From the NCBI RefSeq assembly GCF_016025255.1, contig NZ_CP065592.1, positions 911,122-975,121 on the forward strand: 64,000 nucleotides of DNA. The letters are read 5' to 3'. The translations under genes and the position numbers were made by a program. Source of the stretch: Sphingosinicella flava (lineage in GTDB: Bacteria; Pseudomonadota; Alphaproteobacteria; Sphingomonadales; Sphingomonadaceae). The notes beneath the pieces were generated by a model that saw nothing but the letters and a program-made list of their open reading frames with translations, had not been told where the DNA came from and made no database searches. Positions 54,052 to 63,094 of the stretch are shown piece by piece; position 1 is the stretch's first letter; the number at the start of each line of letters is the position of its first letter.

Positions 54052-55013
54052 GCAGGGCGATGATGTTCTCCCGCCCGATCGCCGAAGGGAGGCCCGACCT
54101 CCTCATGCGCCGCGAGCACACCATATTCGGCGAGGATTGGGGCGCGGGCGGCCATGCCCTTCCCCGCTTCGGCGTCAGTTCCGAAAGCGGCGTGCTCGAC
54201 ACCGTCCTGCTCGGAGCGCCCTGCCACCTGTCGATCGTGCCCGCCAATTCGGTCAGCCGCGAAAGCCTGCGCAACGGCCTGTGCTGCTCCACCCGGCATG
54301 CGCGCGCCCAGCATGCCATGCTGGCGGAGGCGCTGGCCGGTTGCGGCGTCCGTACGCATGTCGTGCCCGCAAAACCCGATCTGCCCGATCTCGCCTTCAC
54401 CCGCGATACGACGCTGATGACGCCCTGGGGCCTCGTCGAGCTCCGCCCCGCCGCCGGACATCGCCGGGCCGAAGCGCCTTATGTCGCGGGCATCGTGAAA
54501 AATATCGGCTTCCCCCTTCTCGGGCGGATCGAGGAAGGGACCGTCGAGGGCGGCGATGTCAGCATCGTCCGCCCCGGCCTCGTCATCATCGGCTGTTCGG
54601 GCGAACGCACCGACGAAAAAGGAGCGAAGGCGCTCGCCAGCATTTTCGAACGAAAGGGCTGGCAAGCGATCGTCTATCGCTACGACCCGCATTTCCTGCA
54701 TCTCGACACCATTTTCTGCATGGTGGATTCGGCAAGAGCGCTCGCCTGCACCGACGTGCTCGACGACGACTTCCTCGCCCGGCTCGGCGCGCTCGGCATC
54801 GACCTGGTGCCGGTGGGTTACAAGGAAGCCCGCAAGCTCGGCTGCAATGTGCTGAGCCTCGGCAAGAAGCGCATCCTGTCGACCCGCGACAATGCGCACG
54901 TCAATGGCCGTCTCAGGGCGCTCGGCTATGAGGTCATCGAGGCAGACATCGGTCAGTTCACCCAATGCGGCGGCGGCGTGCACTGCCTGACGATGCCCTT
55001 GGCGAGGCATTGA
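54048..55013 (+). CDS. Arginine deiminase-fold hydrolase (DDAH-like)
   Basis: 321 residues from GTG 54048, overlapping the oxidase stop (an ATG at 54060 is the alternative). The guanidine-modifying fold is visible: FTRDTTLMTPWG, EGGDV, HLDTIFCMV and the catalytic Cys region CGGGVHCLTMPL. Such enzymes hydrolyse arginine, methylated arginine or related guanidines to citrulline or similar. Substrate unknown. Confidence 0.85.
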   Translation: MSRAMMFSRPIAEGRPDLLMRREHTIFGEDWGAGGHALPRFGVSSESGVLDTVLLGAPCHLSIVPANSVSRESLRNGLCCSTRHARAQHAMLAEALAGCGVRTHVVPAKPDLPDLAFTRDTTLMTPWGLVELRPAAGHRRAEAPYVAGIVKNIGFPLLGRIEEGTVEGGDVSIVRPGLVIIGCSGERTDEKGAKALASIFERKGWQAIVYRYDPHFLHLDTIFCMVDSARALACTDVLDDDFLARLGALGIDLVPVGYKEARKLGCNVLSLGKKRILSTRDNAHVNGRLRALGYEVIEADIGQFTQCGGGVHCLTMPLARH

Positions 55014-55101
55014 CGCCCGATAGACCCTTCCTTTCCCCTATGCCATGATGGCATGAGCCTTCGCCTGTTTGCCACCAAGGCTCATCGGGGGAATCGAATT
55101 C

Positions 55102-56208
55102 ATGAAATATCTCGCCGCCATATTTCTCGCCACCGCCGCCGCGGCTCCGGCGGCGCAGCAGGCATCGCCCGCCGCAGCGCCCGCACCGTCGGCGGCCTTC
55201 AATGCGGCAGAGGCGCGGCAGGCGGTCGAGACGCTGGCGACCCGGCTCGAAGCCGATTTCGTGTTTCCCGAGACCGGTCAGTCCTACGCGAAGATGCTGC
55301 GCAAGAACCTGGCGAGCGGCGCCTATGACGCTTTTCCGGATGCGCGGGCATTCGCGGACAAGGTGACCGAGGATTTGCGGGCCATTTATTATGACGGCCA
55401 CTTGCGGCTTCGCCCGCCCCCCGCGCCCGATGCCGCCCCGGCAGGACAGCAGGCGCGGCGCGGATCACCGCCCGTCGGCATTCAGAAGGCCGGGTGGATC
55501 GCTCCCGACATCGCCTATATCAGTTTCGATGCCTTTCAGGGCGATGAGCCGACGCTGGCCCGGCTTCGCCAGTTCCTCACCGATCATGGCGGCGCCAAGA
55601 CCCTGATCGTCGACGCGCGCGCGCATCGCGGCGGCGGCCTGAACGAGATGGATGTGCTGTTCCCCGCCCTCTACGCCAAACCCACAACCCTGGTGCAAAT
55701 GGATACGCGCCTTGCCGTGGAACAAGCGAGCCGCGGCGCCCTCCAGGACGGGCCGAACCTGAAGAGGATTGCGGGACCGGACACGGTCGTCCGCCGGGAA
55801 CATAAAGTCGTTCCCGCCGGGCAAGCGAGCGGCCTTCGCACGGCCAAGGTCTATCTGCTCGTGTCGCCGCGCACGGCGTCGGCCGGGGAGCATCTGGCCC
55901 TTTCCCTGAAACGCACCGGCCGCGCGACCCTGATCGGCGAGACGACGGCCGGGGCCGGGCATTTCGGGAACGATGCGGACCTTGGCGGCGGTTACCGCGC
56001 CTTCATTCCGGTCGGCCGCACGTTCGACCCGGAGACGGGCGAGGGTTGGGAAGGCATCGGCGTTGCCCCGGACGTCGAGGTTCCAGCCGAACAGGCATTG
56101 ATCGAAACGCTCGTCCGCAGCGGCGTCGCGCGCGCCGATGCGGAGCGCCTGTCCAAGGAATTCGGCCCATCCACACCGATGACCCGGATCGCGCCATTGC
56201 GGAAGTAG
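55102..56208 (+). CDS. S41-family peptidase, exported
   Basis: 368 residues with a signal peptide, then the IRBP-like S41 fold. The catalytic Ser block is VSPRTASAGEHLALSLKRTGRATLIGE. A conserved helical N-terminal domain precedes it. There is no PDZ domain. Probably a periplasmic serine protease. Confidence 0.88.
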   Translation: MKYLAAIFLATAAAAPAAQQASPAAAPAPSAAFNAAEARQAVETLATRLEADFVFPETGQSYAKMLRKNLASGAYDAFPDARAFADKVTEDLRAIYYDGHLRLRPPPAPDAAPAGQQARRGSPPVGIQKAGWIAPDIAYISFDAFQGDEPTLARLRQFLTDHGGAKTLIVDARAHRGGGLNEMDVLFPALYAKPTTLVQMDTRLAVEQASRGALQDGPNLKRIAGPDTVVRREHKVVPAGQASGLRTAKVYLLVSPRTASAGEHLALSLKRTGRATLIGETTAGAGHFGNDADLGGGYRAFIPVGRTFDPETGEGWEGIGVAPDVEVPAEQALIETLVRSGVARADAERLSKEFGPSTPMTRIAPLRK

Positions 56209-56238
56209 GCGCTTCGCCAAGGTCCGGCGAAGCGAAGA

Positions 56239-56315
56239 TGGTGACCCCGACTGGATTCGAACCAGTGGCCCTCAGATTAGGAATCTGATGCTCTATCCTG
56301 CTGAGCTACGGGGCC
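56239..56315 (-). tRNA. tRNA-Arg(CCT)
   Basis: 77 bases on the minus strand. Acceptor stem GGCCCCG pairs with CGGGGTC, the anticodon loop reads ATTCCTAAT (anticodon CCT), T arm GGTTCGAATCC, and the CCA end is encoded. It decodes AGG. Confidence 0.97.
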
Positions 56316-56350
56316 AGCCGGGGGTGGGTTAGGCCGGGAGCGGGCGGCGG

Positions 56351-56800
56351 TCAATTCTCGTCGCGCGGATCGAGAACCGGAAAAGGGAGCGGCGCGACGG
56401 GCACGCCTTCCTCGATCAGGCTCCGCGTTTCCGCCGCCGTCGCCTTGCCGTGGATCGGACGGGCATCCTTTTCGCCATGGTGGATGGCGCGCGCTTCGTC
56501 GGCGAAGCGGCCCCCGACATAAGTGGATTGGGCGAGCATCCGTTTCTGAAGGGCGGCCATGGCGGCCATCATGTCCTTCATCGCCTCCGGATTTTGGCTC
56601 GCGACAGGCCGCATATCAGGCGCGGCGCGATTGCCCTTTGCGGACACGCGCGGGGCCATCACCGCCTTGTCGACATCCGTATCGCCGCAATAGGGGCAGG
56701 CCACCAAACCGCGCGCTTTCTGGTCCGCATAATCGCCGGACGAACCGAACCAGATTTCGAAGACGTGATCCTGGCCGCAGCGGAGGTCGAAGACGATCAT
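56351..56800 (-). CDS. DUF1178 protein
   Basis: 149 residues. N-terminus MIVFDLRCGQDHVFEIWFGSS and the CPYCG motif match DUF1178, a likely zinc-binding family. Its start overlaps the stop of the upstream nitrilase gene by 4 bases. Function unknown. Confidence 0.9.
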   Translation of the reverse strand: MIVFDLRCGQDHVFEIWFGSSGDYADQKARGLVACPYCGDTDVDKAVMAPRVSAKGNRAAPDMRPVASQNPEAMKDMMAAMAALQKRMLAQSTYVGGRFADEARAIHHGEKDARPIHGKATAAETRSLIEEGVPVAPLPFPVLDPRDEN

Positions 56801-57627
56801 CGCACGACCCTGACCGGGCCTATGGCCCTGCGATGGCGGATGGCGGGGACGCGAGCGCGGACGGCTTCCACCGCCGCCGGGTCAATCTCCGCAAAGCCCA
56901 GCCCGTTTGCATCGCCCATGTCGAGCAGGACTTCGCCCCAAGGGCCGACCACCAGCGAATGACCGAAGGTTTCGCGGCCGTCCGCATGGCGGCCGCTTTG
57001 CGCCGTCGCGACGACGAACACGCCGGCTTCGATGGCCCGCGCGCGGAGCAAGGCGTGCCAATGGGCCTCGCCCGTCGGCACCGTGAAAGCGGCGGGGATG
57101 GAGAGGATCACCGCCCCGGCATCGGTGAGGGCGCGATACAGGTCCGGAAAGCGAATGTCGTAACAGATGGAGAGGCCGAGAAGCCCAAGCGGCGTTTCCA
57201 CCGCCACCGGCCCCTCCCCCGCGCCGTAAGCCGCCGATTCGCGCCAGCTTTCGCCGGTCGGAAGGTCGACGTCGAACAGGTGCATCTTGTCGTAGCGCGC
57301 GCGGATTTCGCCCGCCCCGTCGATGACAAAGCCGCGATTGACGAGGCGGCCGTCGGCGCGCTCGTCCTTCAAGGCGAGCGATCCGAGGTGGACCCAGATG
57401 CCCGCATCCCGCGCCGCCGCGCGGGCGGCGGCAAGCACCGCATCTTCAGCCTCCGGCCGAAGGTTGGCGCGCGCCCGTTCACGCTCGCGGTCCAGCATGC
57501 CGCTCATTTCCGGCGTGAAAAGCATGACGGCACCGGCCGCCGCCGCATCGCGCACGGCCTGGCCGATGTCCCGCGCGCTGGCATCCGGATCGATGCCGGT
57601 CCGCGCTTGGTACAAGGCAATCTTCAT
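56797..57627 (-). CDS. Nitrilase-superfamily carbon-nitrogen hydrolase
   Basis: 276 residues with the catalytic triad Glu40 (FTPEMSGM), Lys114 (RYDKMHLFDV) and Cys155 (GLSICYDIRFPDL). Best fits the Nit/deaminated glutathione amidase group. Together with grxC upstream this is a thiol-related neighbourhood. Confidence 0.92.
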   Translation of the reverse strand: MKIALYQARTGIDPDASARDIGQAVRDAAAAGAVMLFTPEMSGMLDRERERARANLRPEAEDAVLAAARAAARDAGIWVHLGSLALKDERADGRLVNRGFVIDGAGEIRARYDKMHLFDVDLPTGESWRESAAYGAGEGPVAVETPLGLLGLSICYDIRFPDLYRALTDAGAVILSIPAAFTVPTGEAHWHALLRARAIEAGVFVVATAQSGRHADGRETFGHSLVVGPWGEVLLDMGDANGLGFAEIDPAAVEAVRARVPAIRHRRAIGPVRVVR

Positions 57628-57885
57628 TCAGGCGTCCAGCAGCGGATCGAGCTTTCCATCCCGGTCGAGGGCATGGAGGTCGTCGCAACCGCCGACATGG
57701 CGATCGTCGATGAAAATCTGCGGGACCGTGGTGCGGCCGTTGGCGCGGCCCAGCATTTCCTGACGCTGCGGGCCACCCATGGTGATGTCATATTCGGCGA
57801 AATCGACGCCCTTGGCGGCAAGCAATGTCTTCGCGCGGGCGCAATAAGGGCAGAACATCTTCGTATAGATTTCGACGCGGGCCAT
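57628..57885 (-). CDS. grxC: Glutaredoxin 3
   Basis: 85 residues with the CPYC active site (Cys12, Cys15), TVPQIFI and GGCDDLHAL. Reduces disulfides with glutathione. Abuts the nitrilase gene. Confidence 0.96.
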   Translation of the reverse strand: MARVEIYTKMFCPYCARAKTLLAAKGVDFAEYDITMGGPQRQEMLGRANGRTTVPQIFIDDRHVGGCDDLHALDRDGKLDPLLDA

Positions 57886-57937
57886 TCAATCTTCCTTACT
57901 GTCTTGCGGGCGGACGTGCGGCGCGCCCGCAGGCTTG

Positions 57938-58735
57938 TCAATCGTCACGAATAACCCGCGCCCAGCAGATTATGTCCACCCGCGCCGCGCCCGCGCGGTT
58001 CAGGACGGCCGCACAGACGCGGGCCGTCGCGCCGCTGGTATAGACATCGTCGACCAGGAGGACGGGGCGGCCGGCAAAGCATGCCTTTCCCTCCGGCGTC
58101 ACTGCGAAGGCGCCGCGCATCGCCCGCGCCCGCGCGTTGCGGCCCATGCCGCGCAGCGGCGGCGTTGGCTTGACCCGGCGCAGCCCGTCCAGCACGGCCG
58201 CGCGGCCGGTGAGGCGGGCGAGCGCCGCCGCGATCAACGCCGACTGATTGTAGCCCCTGCGCCAAATTCGCCAGCGATGCAGGGGCACCGGCACGATCAC
58301 GGCATCGGGGGCAAGGTCGCGGGCATGGCGGGCCATGAAGCGCGCCAGCGTTTCGGCGACACCGGGGCGGCGGGCATATTTGAGCTTCAGCGCGACCGTT
58401 CGCGCGACCGGGCCGTAAGCGACGGCGGCGCGCAGCCGGTCGAACGGCGGCCGATCGGCGAGGCAAGCGCCGCATTCCTCCTCCGCGTCCCGCGCGAAAT
58501 CGAATGGGAAGCCGCAGCGGACGCAGCAAGGCTCGCCCAGGAAATGCAACGATTGCCAGCAGGCGACGCAAAAGCGGTGCGGACCGTCGGTCACCGTTCC
58601 GCACGCGCCGCAGCGGGGCGGCAGGGCGTAATCCACAGCGCGCCGCAACGCCCAGCTCAATCCTCTTGCCGCCGCCGCCATCATCGCTTTCTTGTCATCC
58701 AGCCCGCCGCGCTGCACAAGCCCGCGCGTGAGCAT
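57938..58735 (-). CDS. ComF-family protein
   Basis: 265 residues from ATG 58735. A zinc-ribbon (CGACGTVTDG, FCVACW) precedes a phosphoribosyltransferase-like domain with VLLVDDVYTSGAT. ComF proteins support DNA uptake or have related roles. Divergent from the methyltransferase gene with an 8-base overlap of the coding starts. Confidence 0.92.
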   Translation of the reverse strand: MLTRGLVQRGGLDDKKAMMAAAARGLSWALRRAVDYALPPRCGACGTVTDGPHRFCVACWQSLHFLGEPCCVRCGFPFDFARDAEEECGACLADRPPFDRLRAAVAYGPVARTVALKLKYARRPGVAETLARFMARHARDLAPDAVIVPVPLHRWRIWRRGYNQSALIAAALARLTGRAAVLDGLRRVKPTPPLRGMGRNARARAMRGAFAVTPEGKACFAGRPVLLVDDVYTSGATARVCAAVLNRAGAARVDIICWARVIRDD

Positions 58736-59597
58736 CGACACGCCTTTCGACCGCGCCCTGCGCCGCCTGCGCCGCGATCGCGCCCAGCCCCGGTTCGCGA
58801 GTGCCGACTATCTTCACCGCCTTGCCGCCGACGAATTGCTGGACCGGCTCGATTTGGTGAAGCGGGATTTCCGCGATGTCCTGGATCTCGGTTGCGGCGG
58901 GGGATATTTGACTGGCCAGCTTCGCGCGCGGGGCATGACCGTCACGCCGCTCGACGCGGGCGCGCGCTTCGCCGAAGCGGCGGGCGGGATATGCGCGGAC
59001 GAGGACAAGCTGGCTTTTCCTCCCGAATCCTTCGATCTCGTCATGTCGGTCGGCGTTCTCGACAGCGTCAACGACCTGCCCGGCGCCCTGACCTTGATCC
59101 GCCGCGCCCTGCGGCCCGACGGCTTGTTTCTGGCCGCGTTCGCGGGTGCCCGCAGCCTACCCGCGTTGCGCGCGGCCATGATGGCGGCGGATGAAAGCGC
59201 GGGCGCCGCAGCGCCGCATATCCATCCCCAGATCGACCTCCGAGCGGCGGGCGACCTCCTCACCCGGGCCGGTTTCGCGCTCCCCGTCGCGGACAGCGCG
59301 GCCGTCCCGGTCCGCTTTCCGCATCTGATGGGGCTTGTGTCGGACTTAAGAGCGATGGGCGCGACGAACGTCCTGGCCAACAGGCCGCGCCGGCCGGTGC
59401 TGAAGGCCGGCCTCCTCGCTGCCCTCAGCCGATTTTCCGAATTGGCCGATCCGGACGGCAAGACCGGCGAAACGTTCGAAATCATCTATCTTTCGGGCTG
59501 GGCTCCGGCACCCGATCAGCCCCAGCCCGCCCCCCGCGGAAGCGGCCGGGTTTCGCTCGCCGATGCGCTGAAGGGGGCTGTGCCGGGCCGCCCCTAG
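58728..59597 (+). CDS. SAM-dependent methyltransferase
   Basis: 289 residues from GTG 58728. SAM-binding strand DVLDLGCGGGYLTGQL; an IHPQIDL region late in the protein. Resembles BioC/NDUFAF5-type class I methyltransferases. Substrate unknown. Its end overlaps mutT convergently by 4 bases. Confidence 0.85.
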   Translation: MSIDTPFDRALRRLRRDRAQPRFASADYLHRLAADELLDRLDLVKRDFRDVLDLGCGGGYLTGQLRARGMTVTPLDAGARFAEAAGGICADEDKLAFPPESFDLVMSVGVLDSVNDLPGALTLIRRALRPDGLFLAAFAGARSLPALRAAMMAADESAGAAAPHIHPQIDLRAAGDLLTRAGFALPVADSAAVPVRFPHLMGLVSDLRAMGATNVLANRPRRPVLKAGLLAALSRFSELADPDGKTGETFEIIYLSGWAPAPDQPQPAPRGSGRVSLADALKGAVPGRP

Positions 59598-59998
59598 ATC
59601 AGCGCGTCGAGCAGGCCGATCAGCGGCTTGTCGGCGGGGGGCATATCGAGCGCGAACATCTGGTGCGGACGAACCCATTGGAGGCCATCGCAATCCAGCG
59701 GCTCCGGCGTGCCGCGCCATTTGCGGCAGACGTAGAGCAGCAGGAGGAGGTGCCGTTCGCCGAGATCCGCGCTCGCGAAGGTGGCGGGCGCCAGGCAGGC
59801 GGCGTCCGTGTCGATCCCCAATTCTTCCTTCAGCTCGCGGATCAGCGCCACCTCCGGCCGCTCGCCCGCCTCGACCTTGCCGCCGGGAAATTCCCAGAGA
59901 CCCGCCATGGCGCGATGGGCGGATCTTTTCTGAAGTAAAACACGACCTTGGCTATCGACCAAGGCAACCGCAACTACGGTTAACGTCGAATTAAGCAT
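59594..59998 (-). CDS. mutT: 8-oxo-dGTP diphosphatase (MutT)
   Basis: 134 residues from ATG 59998. Nudix box starts GGKVEAGERPEVALIRELKEELGI. It removes oxidised dGTP. Confidence 0.92.
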   Translation of the reverse strand: MLNSTLTVVAVALVDSQGRVLLQKRSAHRAMAGLWEFPGGKVEAGERPEVALIRELKEELGIDTDAACLAPATFASADLGERHLLLLLYVCRKWRGTPEPLDCDGLQWVRPHQMFALDMPPADKPLIGLLDALI

Positions 59999-60076
59999 GA
60001 ATTCCATTCATTCCTTAAGAAATAATCTGGATTTAAGGCAGGTATTCGTGCGACATTCCGCTTGGGGGGATGATGA

Positions 60077-60247
60077 ATGCTGAAAAAACTGCCTCATTGT
60101 TGCTCAGGCGCGACCGCCATCGAATATTGCTTGGTGGCGAGCCTGATCGCCTTGTCTATCGTGGGCGTAATGTCACAAGTGGGCGGCCAATCCAATGGCA
60201 TGCTCAGCCAAGTCTATGATGACGTCGCGAACGCAATGGCGCGTTGA
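60077..60247 (+). CDS. Divergent Flp-type pilin
   Basis: 56 residues. Leader ending CSG, then ATAIEYCLVASLIAL, the Flp-type cleavage site with Glu5. It has an unusual Cys at position 7 of the mature protein and two Cys in the leader (HCCSG). It differs from the neighbouring pilin and could be a minor pilin or decayed. Confidence 0.75.
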   Translation: MLKKLPHCCSGATAIEYCLVASLIALSIVGVMSQVGGQSNGMLSQVYDDVANAMAR

Positions 60248-60348
60248 TGTTAAGTTTTTTGCAACTTCTCAATCGTAAACCCGAACAGCTTAACCCCCTA
60301 GGGCGAGGCAGGAAGAGTGGACACTTCCTACGGACAAGGAGATCGGAA

Positions 60349-60522
60349 ATGTTGAAAATTCGCAATCTTTTGAAGAATGCCAAGGGCGCGACCGCCATCG
60401 AATATGGCCTGATCGCGGCCCTCATCGCCGTTGCCGCTATCACTGCTATGGCCAGTGTTGGCAACCAGCTTGAAAACACATTCCAAGACGTCAACGGCGC
60501 GCTGGCTAACGCGGCGAGCTAA
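60349..60522 (+). CDS. Flp-type major pilin
   Basis: 57 residues from ATG 60349 with AAGGAG 7 bases upstream. Leader ending NAKG, then ATAIEYGLIAALIAVAAITAM, which is the Flp signature. It should be cut by CpaA and assembled by the Tad machinery at 1.9-8.8 kb. Confidence 0.92.
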   Translation: MLKIRNLLKNAKGATAIEYGLIAALIAVAAITAMASVGNQLENTFQDVNGALANAAS

Positions 60523-60543
60523 TATTTCATAATATAAAGTGAG

Positions 60544-60573
60544 AAGGGCGGCAGGCTTCCTGCCGCCCTTTTT
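60544..60573 (+). terminator. Terminator after the pilin gene
   Basis: AAGGGCGGCAGG (60544-60555), CTT loop, CCTGCCGCCCTT (60559-60570), then TTT. A strong intrinsic terminator, shared between the pilin and the convergent protease. Confidence 0.9.
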
Positions 60574-60577
60574 CGTG

Positions 60578-62041
60578 TCAGCTCCGATTGCCGTAGACGA
60601 TCAATTTCACCTTGTCCCCCGCGCGAAGCTGGCTGTTCGCGGCGAGGGAGTTGAGGACGAGGAAGCGTTCGAGCTTCAAGTCGTTATACGCCATGCGGCT
60701 GGCGAGACTCTGCACCGTATCGCCCGCGCGGACCGTCACGACATCGATGACCCGCGGCCGGATCGCCGCGGCTTCCGTGGCCGACAGCCGTGCGACGGAA
60801 CCCACCAGCGAACTGAACGGCCCAAGCCCGGTTCCCGCCCGCGTCAGCGTCGCGAAATGGTAAGCGGTATTCGAATCCCACTGATAGGCGAAGACGGTGA
60901 GGTCGACCTGCCCTTGCTGAGTGGCGACACGCGCCGTCGAATAAGCGGCGGGAATGCCGTTCACCGTCGTCGCGCGCGGCTGTGAAAAATTGAGCTGGGT
61001 CTGGCCGGCCAAACCGCGGAAAACCTGCGCGATATAGCTGCCCAGATCGCCCTGATAGCGTCCGCCAGAGAACATAGCCTGGCCGTTGGCGCCCGACACC
61101 GTCACGGCGCGCGTTCCATTTTGGATACCGTAGCCATTGGGAACTGTGAAACGAAGCCGCAGGTCGGGATGGAAGAAATTGCGGCCTTCGACGACGCCCT
61201 GCGCGGGATCGTCGCCCCACAACATGCCATCGATCTGCGCGAGGAACTGATCCCGATTGCGCGTGCCGCGATTGGCGAGGCCCGTCGCGTTCGCCTGGCG
61301 CGTAGCACGAGTGACGCGATCGGCGCTGAGCGGATGGCTTCGCGCCCAGGACGGGATCGATCGTTCGTCCGGACCGCCCGACACGCGTGTTTCGAGAGAT
61401 GTGGCGGCCCCGAGCGAGGTTAGCAAAGTCGGTGATGCGCCCGGATCATAGCCGGCGCCCGCCATGTAGCGGATGCCGAGATCGTCGGCCTGGAATTCCT
61501 GGCTTCGGGAGTAATTGAGGACCAGGCCTTGGCTGAGGGTGCTCGCGACCTGCGCGACTTGGCTCGATCCGGTCACCACGCCTGCCAGAGCGGCAAGCAC
61601 TTGGCTGATCTGCGACCGGCTGGAGCGCTGGGCTGAGTGGTCCGCGGCGATATGGCCGATTTCGTGGCCGAGGACGGAAGCAAGCTCCGCCTCGTCGTCC
61701 ATCAAACCCAGCAGCTCGCGGGTGATGTAGATATAGCCGCCCGGCACCGCAAAGGCATTGAGAACCGGCGAATTCAGTGTCGTGAAGGTATAGGCGCCCG
61801 CCCCTGCGCCCCGGACGCCCGATTGAGCCGCGACCCGGCGTCCGACGCTGGTGACATAGGAGCTCCGCGCGCTGGTTTCGGCGCCGCCGAACTCCTCGAT
61901 GATCTGCGGGTGCTGCTGCGCCGCCGTCTGCGCCGCGCTTTGAGAAATCTGGCGATTGGGCCCTTCGCCCACGAGTCCTCCGGTCGCGCAGCCGACCGCC
62001 AGAAGAGAGGCGGACAGCACGGCTAGCATCTTGGTCTTCAT
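60578..62041 (-). CDS. Exported M48 metalloprotease with LysM
   Basis: 487 residues with a lipobox (VGC). M48 active site HEIGH (LGHEIGHIAADHS), with downstream SRSQEFQADDLGI carrying a third ligand Glu. A C-terminal LysM-like repeat (VQSLASRMAYNDLKLERFLVLNSL) should bind peptidoglycan. Likely a periplasmic quality-control protease. Confidence 0.92.
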   Translation of the reverse strand: MKTKMLAVLSASLLAVGCATGGLVGEGPNRQISQSAAQTAAQQHPQIIEEFGGAETSARSSYVTSVGRRVAAQSGVRGAGAGAYTFTTLNSPVLNAFAVPGGYIYITRELLGLMDDEAELASVLGHEIGHIAADHSAQRSSRSQISQVLAALAGVVTGSSQVAQVASTLSQGLVLNYSRSQEFQADDLGIRYMAGAGYDPGASPTLLTSLGAATSLETRVSGGPDERSIPSWARSHPLSADRVTRATRQANATGLANRGTRNRDQFLAQIDGMLWGDDPAQGVVEGRNFFHPDLRLRFTVPNGYGIQNGTRAVTVSGANGQAMFSGGRYQGDLGSYIAQVFRGLAGQTQLNFSQPRATTVNGIPAAYSTARVATQQGQVDLTVFAYQWDSNTAYHFATLTRAGTGLGPFSSLVGSVARLSATEAAAIRPRVIDVVTVRAGDTVQSLASRMAYNDLKLERFLVLNSLAANSQLRAGDKVKLIVYGNRS

Positions 62042-62141
62042 GAACCGGCACTCCTGATTCTATTCGGGAAATTTACGATCCGAAATGAACACAGGAATTT
62101 GCTTGGGGTTCCGTCCAGCACCGGGCTGGACGCGCCGCCGA

Positions 62142-63083
62142 TCAGGCGATGTTGAGGAATTTCTGGCGGCGTTCGGTGCGGATTTCGGCCGCGCTCATCG
62201 CCGCATAGCGGTCCAGTTCCTCGCCGACCGCCGCGCCTAGAGCGGCGATGGCGCCCGCCCTTTCCCGGTGCGCGCCGCCCACCGGTTCGTCGACGATGCG
62301 ATCGATGACGCCCAACGCCTTGAGGTCGCCCGCGGTCACGCGCATGGCTTCGGCGGCGTCCGCCGCTTTTTCGGCGGTGCGCCACAGGATCGAGGCACAA
62401 CCTTCGGGCGAGATCACCGCATAGACGGAATGTTCGAGCATCAGCACGCGGTTCGCCGCGGCCAGCGCGATGGCGCCGCCGGACCCGCCCTCGCCGACGA
62501 TCACGGCGACGATCGGCACGGACAGGGAAAGACATTCCTCGGTCGACCGCGCGATCGCTTCGGCCTGGCCGCGCTCTTCGGCCTGCACGCCCGGAAAGGC
62601 GCCGGGCGTATCGACCAGGGTGACGACCGGAATGCCGAAACGATCGGCGAGCTTCATCAGGCGGATCGCCTTGCGATAGCCTTCCGGCTTCGCCATGCCG
62701 AAATTGTGCTTGATGCGGCTCGCCGTGTCATCGCCTTTTTCGTGGCCGATCAGCATGACCTTGCGGCCGCCCAATTTGCCGAGCCCGCCAATGATCGCCT
62801 GATCGTCGGCGAAAGCGCGGTCTCCGGCCAGCGGCACGAAATCTTCGATCAAGCCCGCCACATAATCCTTGAAATGCGGCCGTTCGGGATGGCGCGCGAC
62901 CTGCGTTTTCTGCCAGGGCGTCAGCCGTCCATAAGTCTCGCGCAGCAATTTCTCGGCTTTCGCCTCGAGCTTGCCGATTTCGGCGTCGATGTTGAGTTCC
63001 CCCGCCGCCGCCGTGTCGCGCAGCTCGGCCACGCGCGCTTCCAGCTCCGCGATCGGCTTTTCGAAATCGAGATAAGTCGCCAT
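62142..63083 (-). CDS. accA: Acetyl-CoA carboxylase carboxyltransferase alpha
   Basis: 313 residues. Blocks [45 protein letters not shown] and [11 protein letters not shown] are diagnostic. It transfers carboxyl from biotin to acetyl-CoA. Paired with xerD. Confidence 0.97.
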   Translation of the reverse strand: MATYLDFEKPIAELEARVAELRDTAAAGELNIDAEIGKLEAKAEKLLRETYGRLTPWQKTQVARHPERPHFKDYVAGLIEDFVPLAGDRAFADDQAIIGGLGKLGGRKVMLIGHEKGDDTASRIKHNFGMAKPEGYRKAIRLMKLADRFGIPVVTLVDTPGAFPGVQAEERGQAEAIARSTEECLSLSVPIVAVIVGEGGSGGAIALAAANRVLMLEHSVYAVISPEGCASILWRTAEKAADAAEAMRVTAGDLKALGVIDRIVDEPVGGAHRERAGAIAALGAAVGEELDRYAAMSAAEIRTERRQKFLNIA

Positions 63084-63094
63084 GGAGCGCGGGG

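Noticed and set aside
56239-56315. Attachment site of an island at the tRNA-Arg gene
   Set aside because: No integrase or direct repeat of the tRNA 3' end is seen nearby; flanking genes are ordinary.
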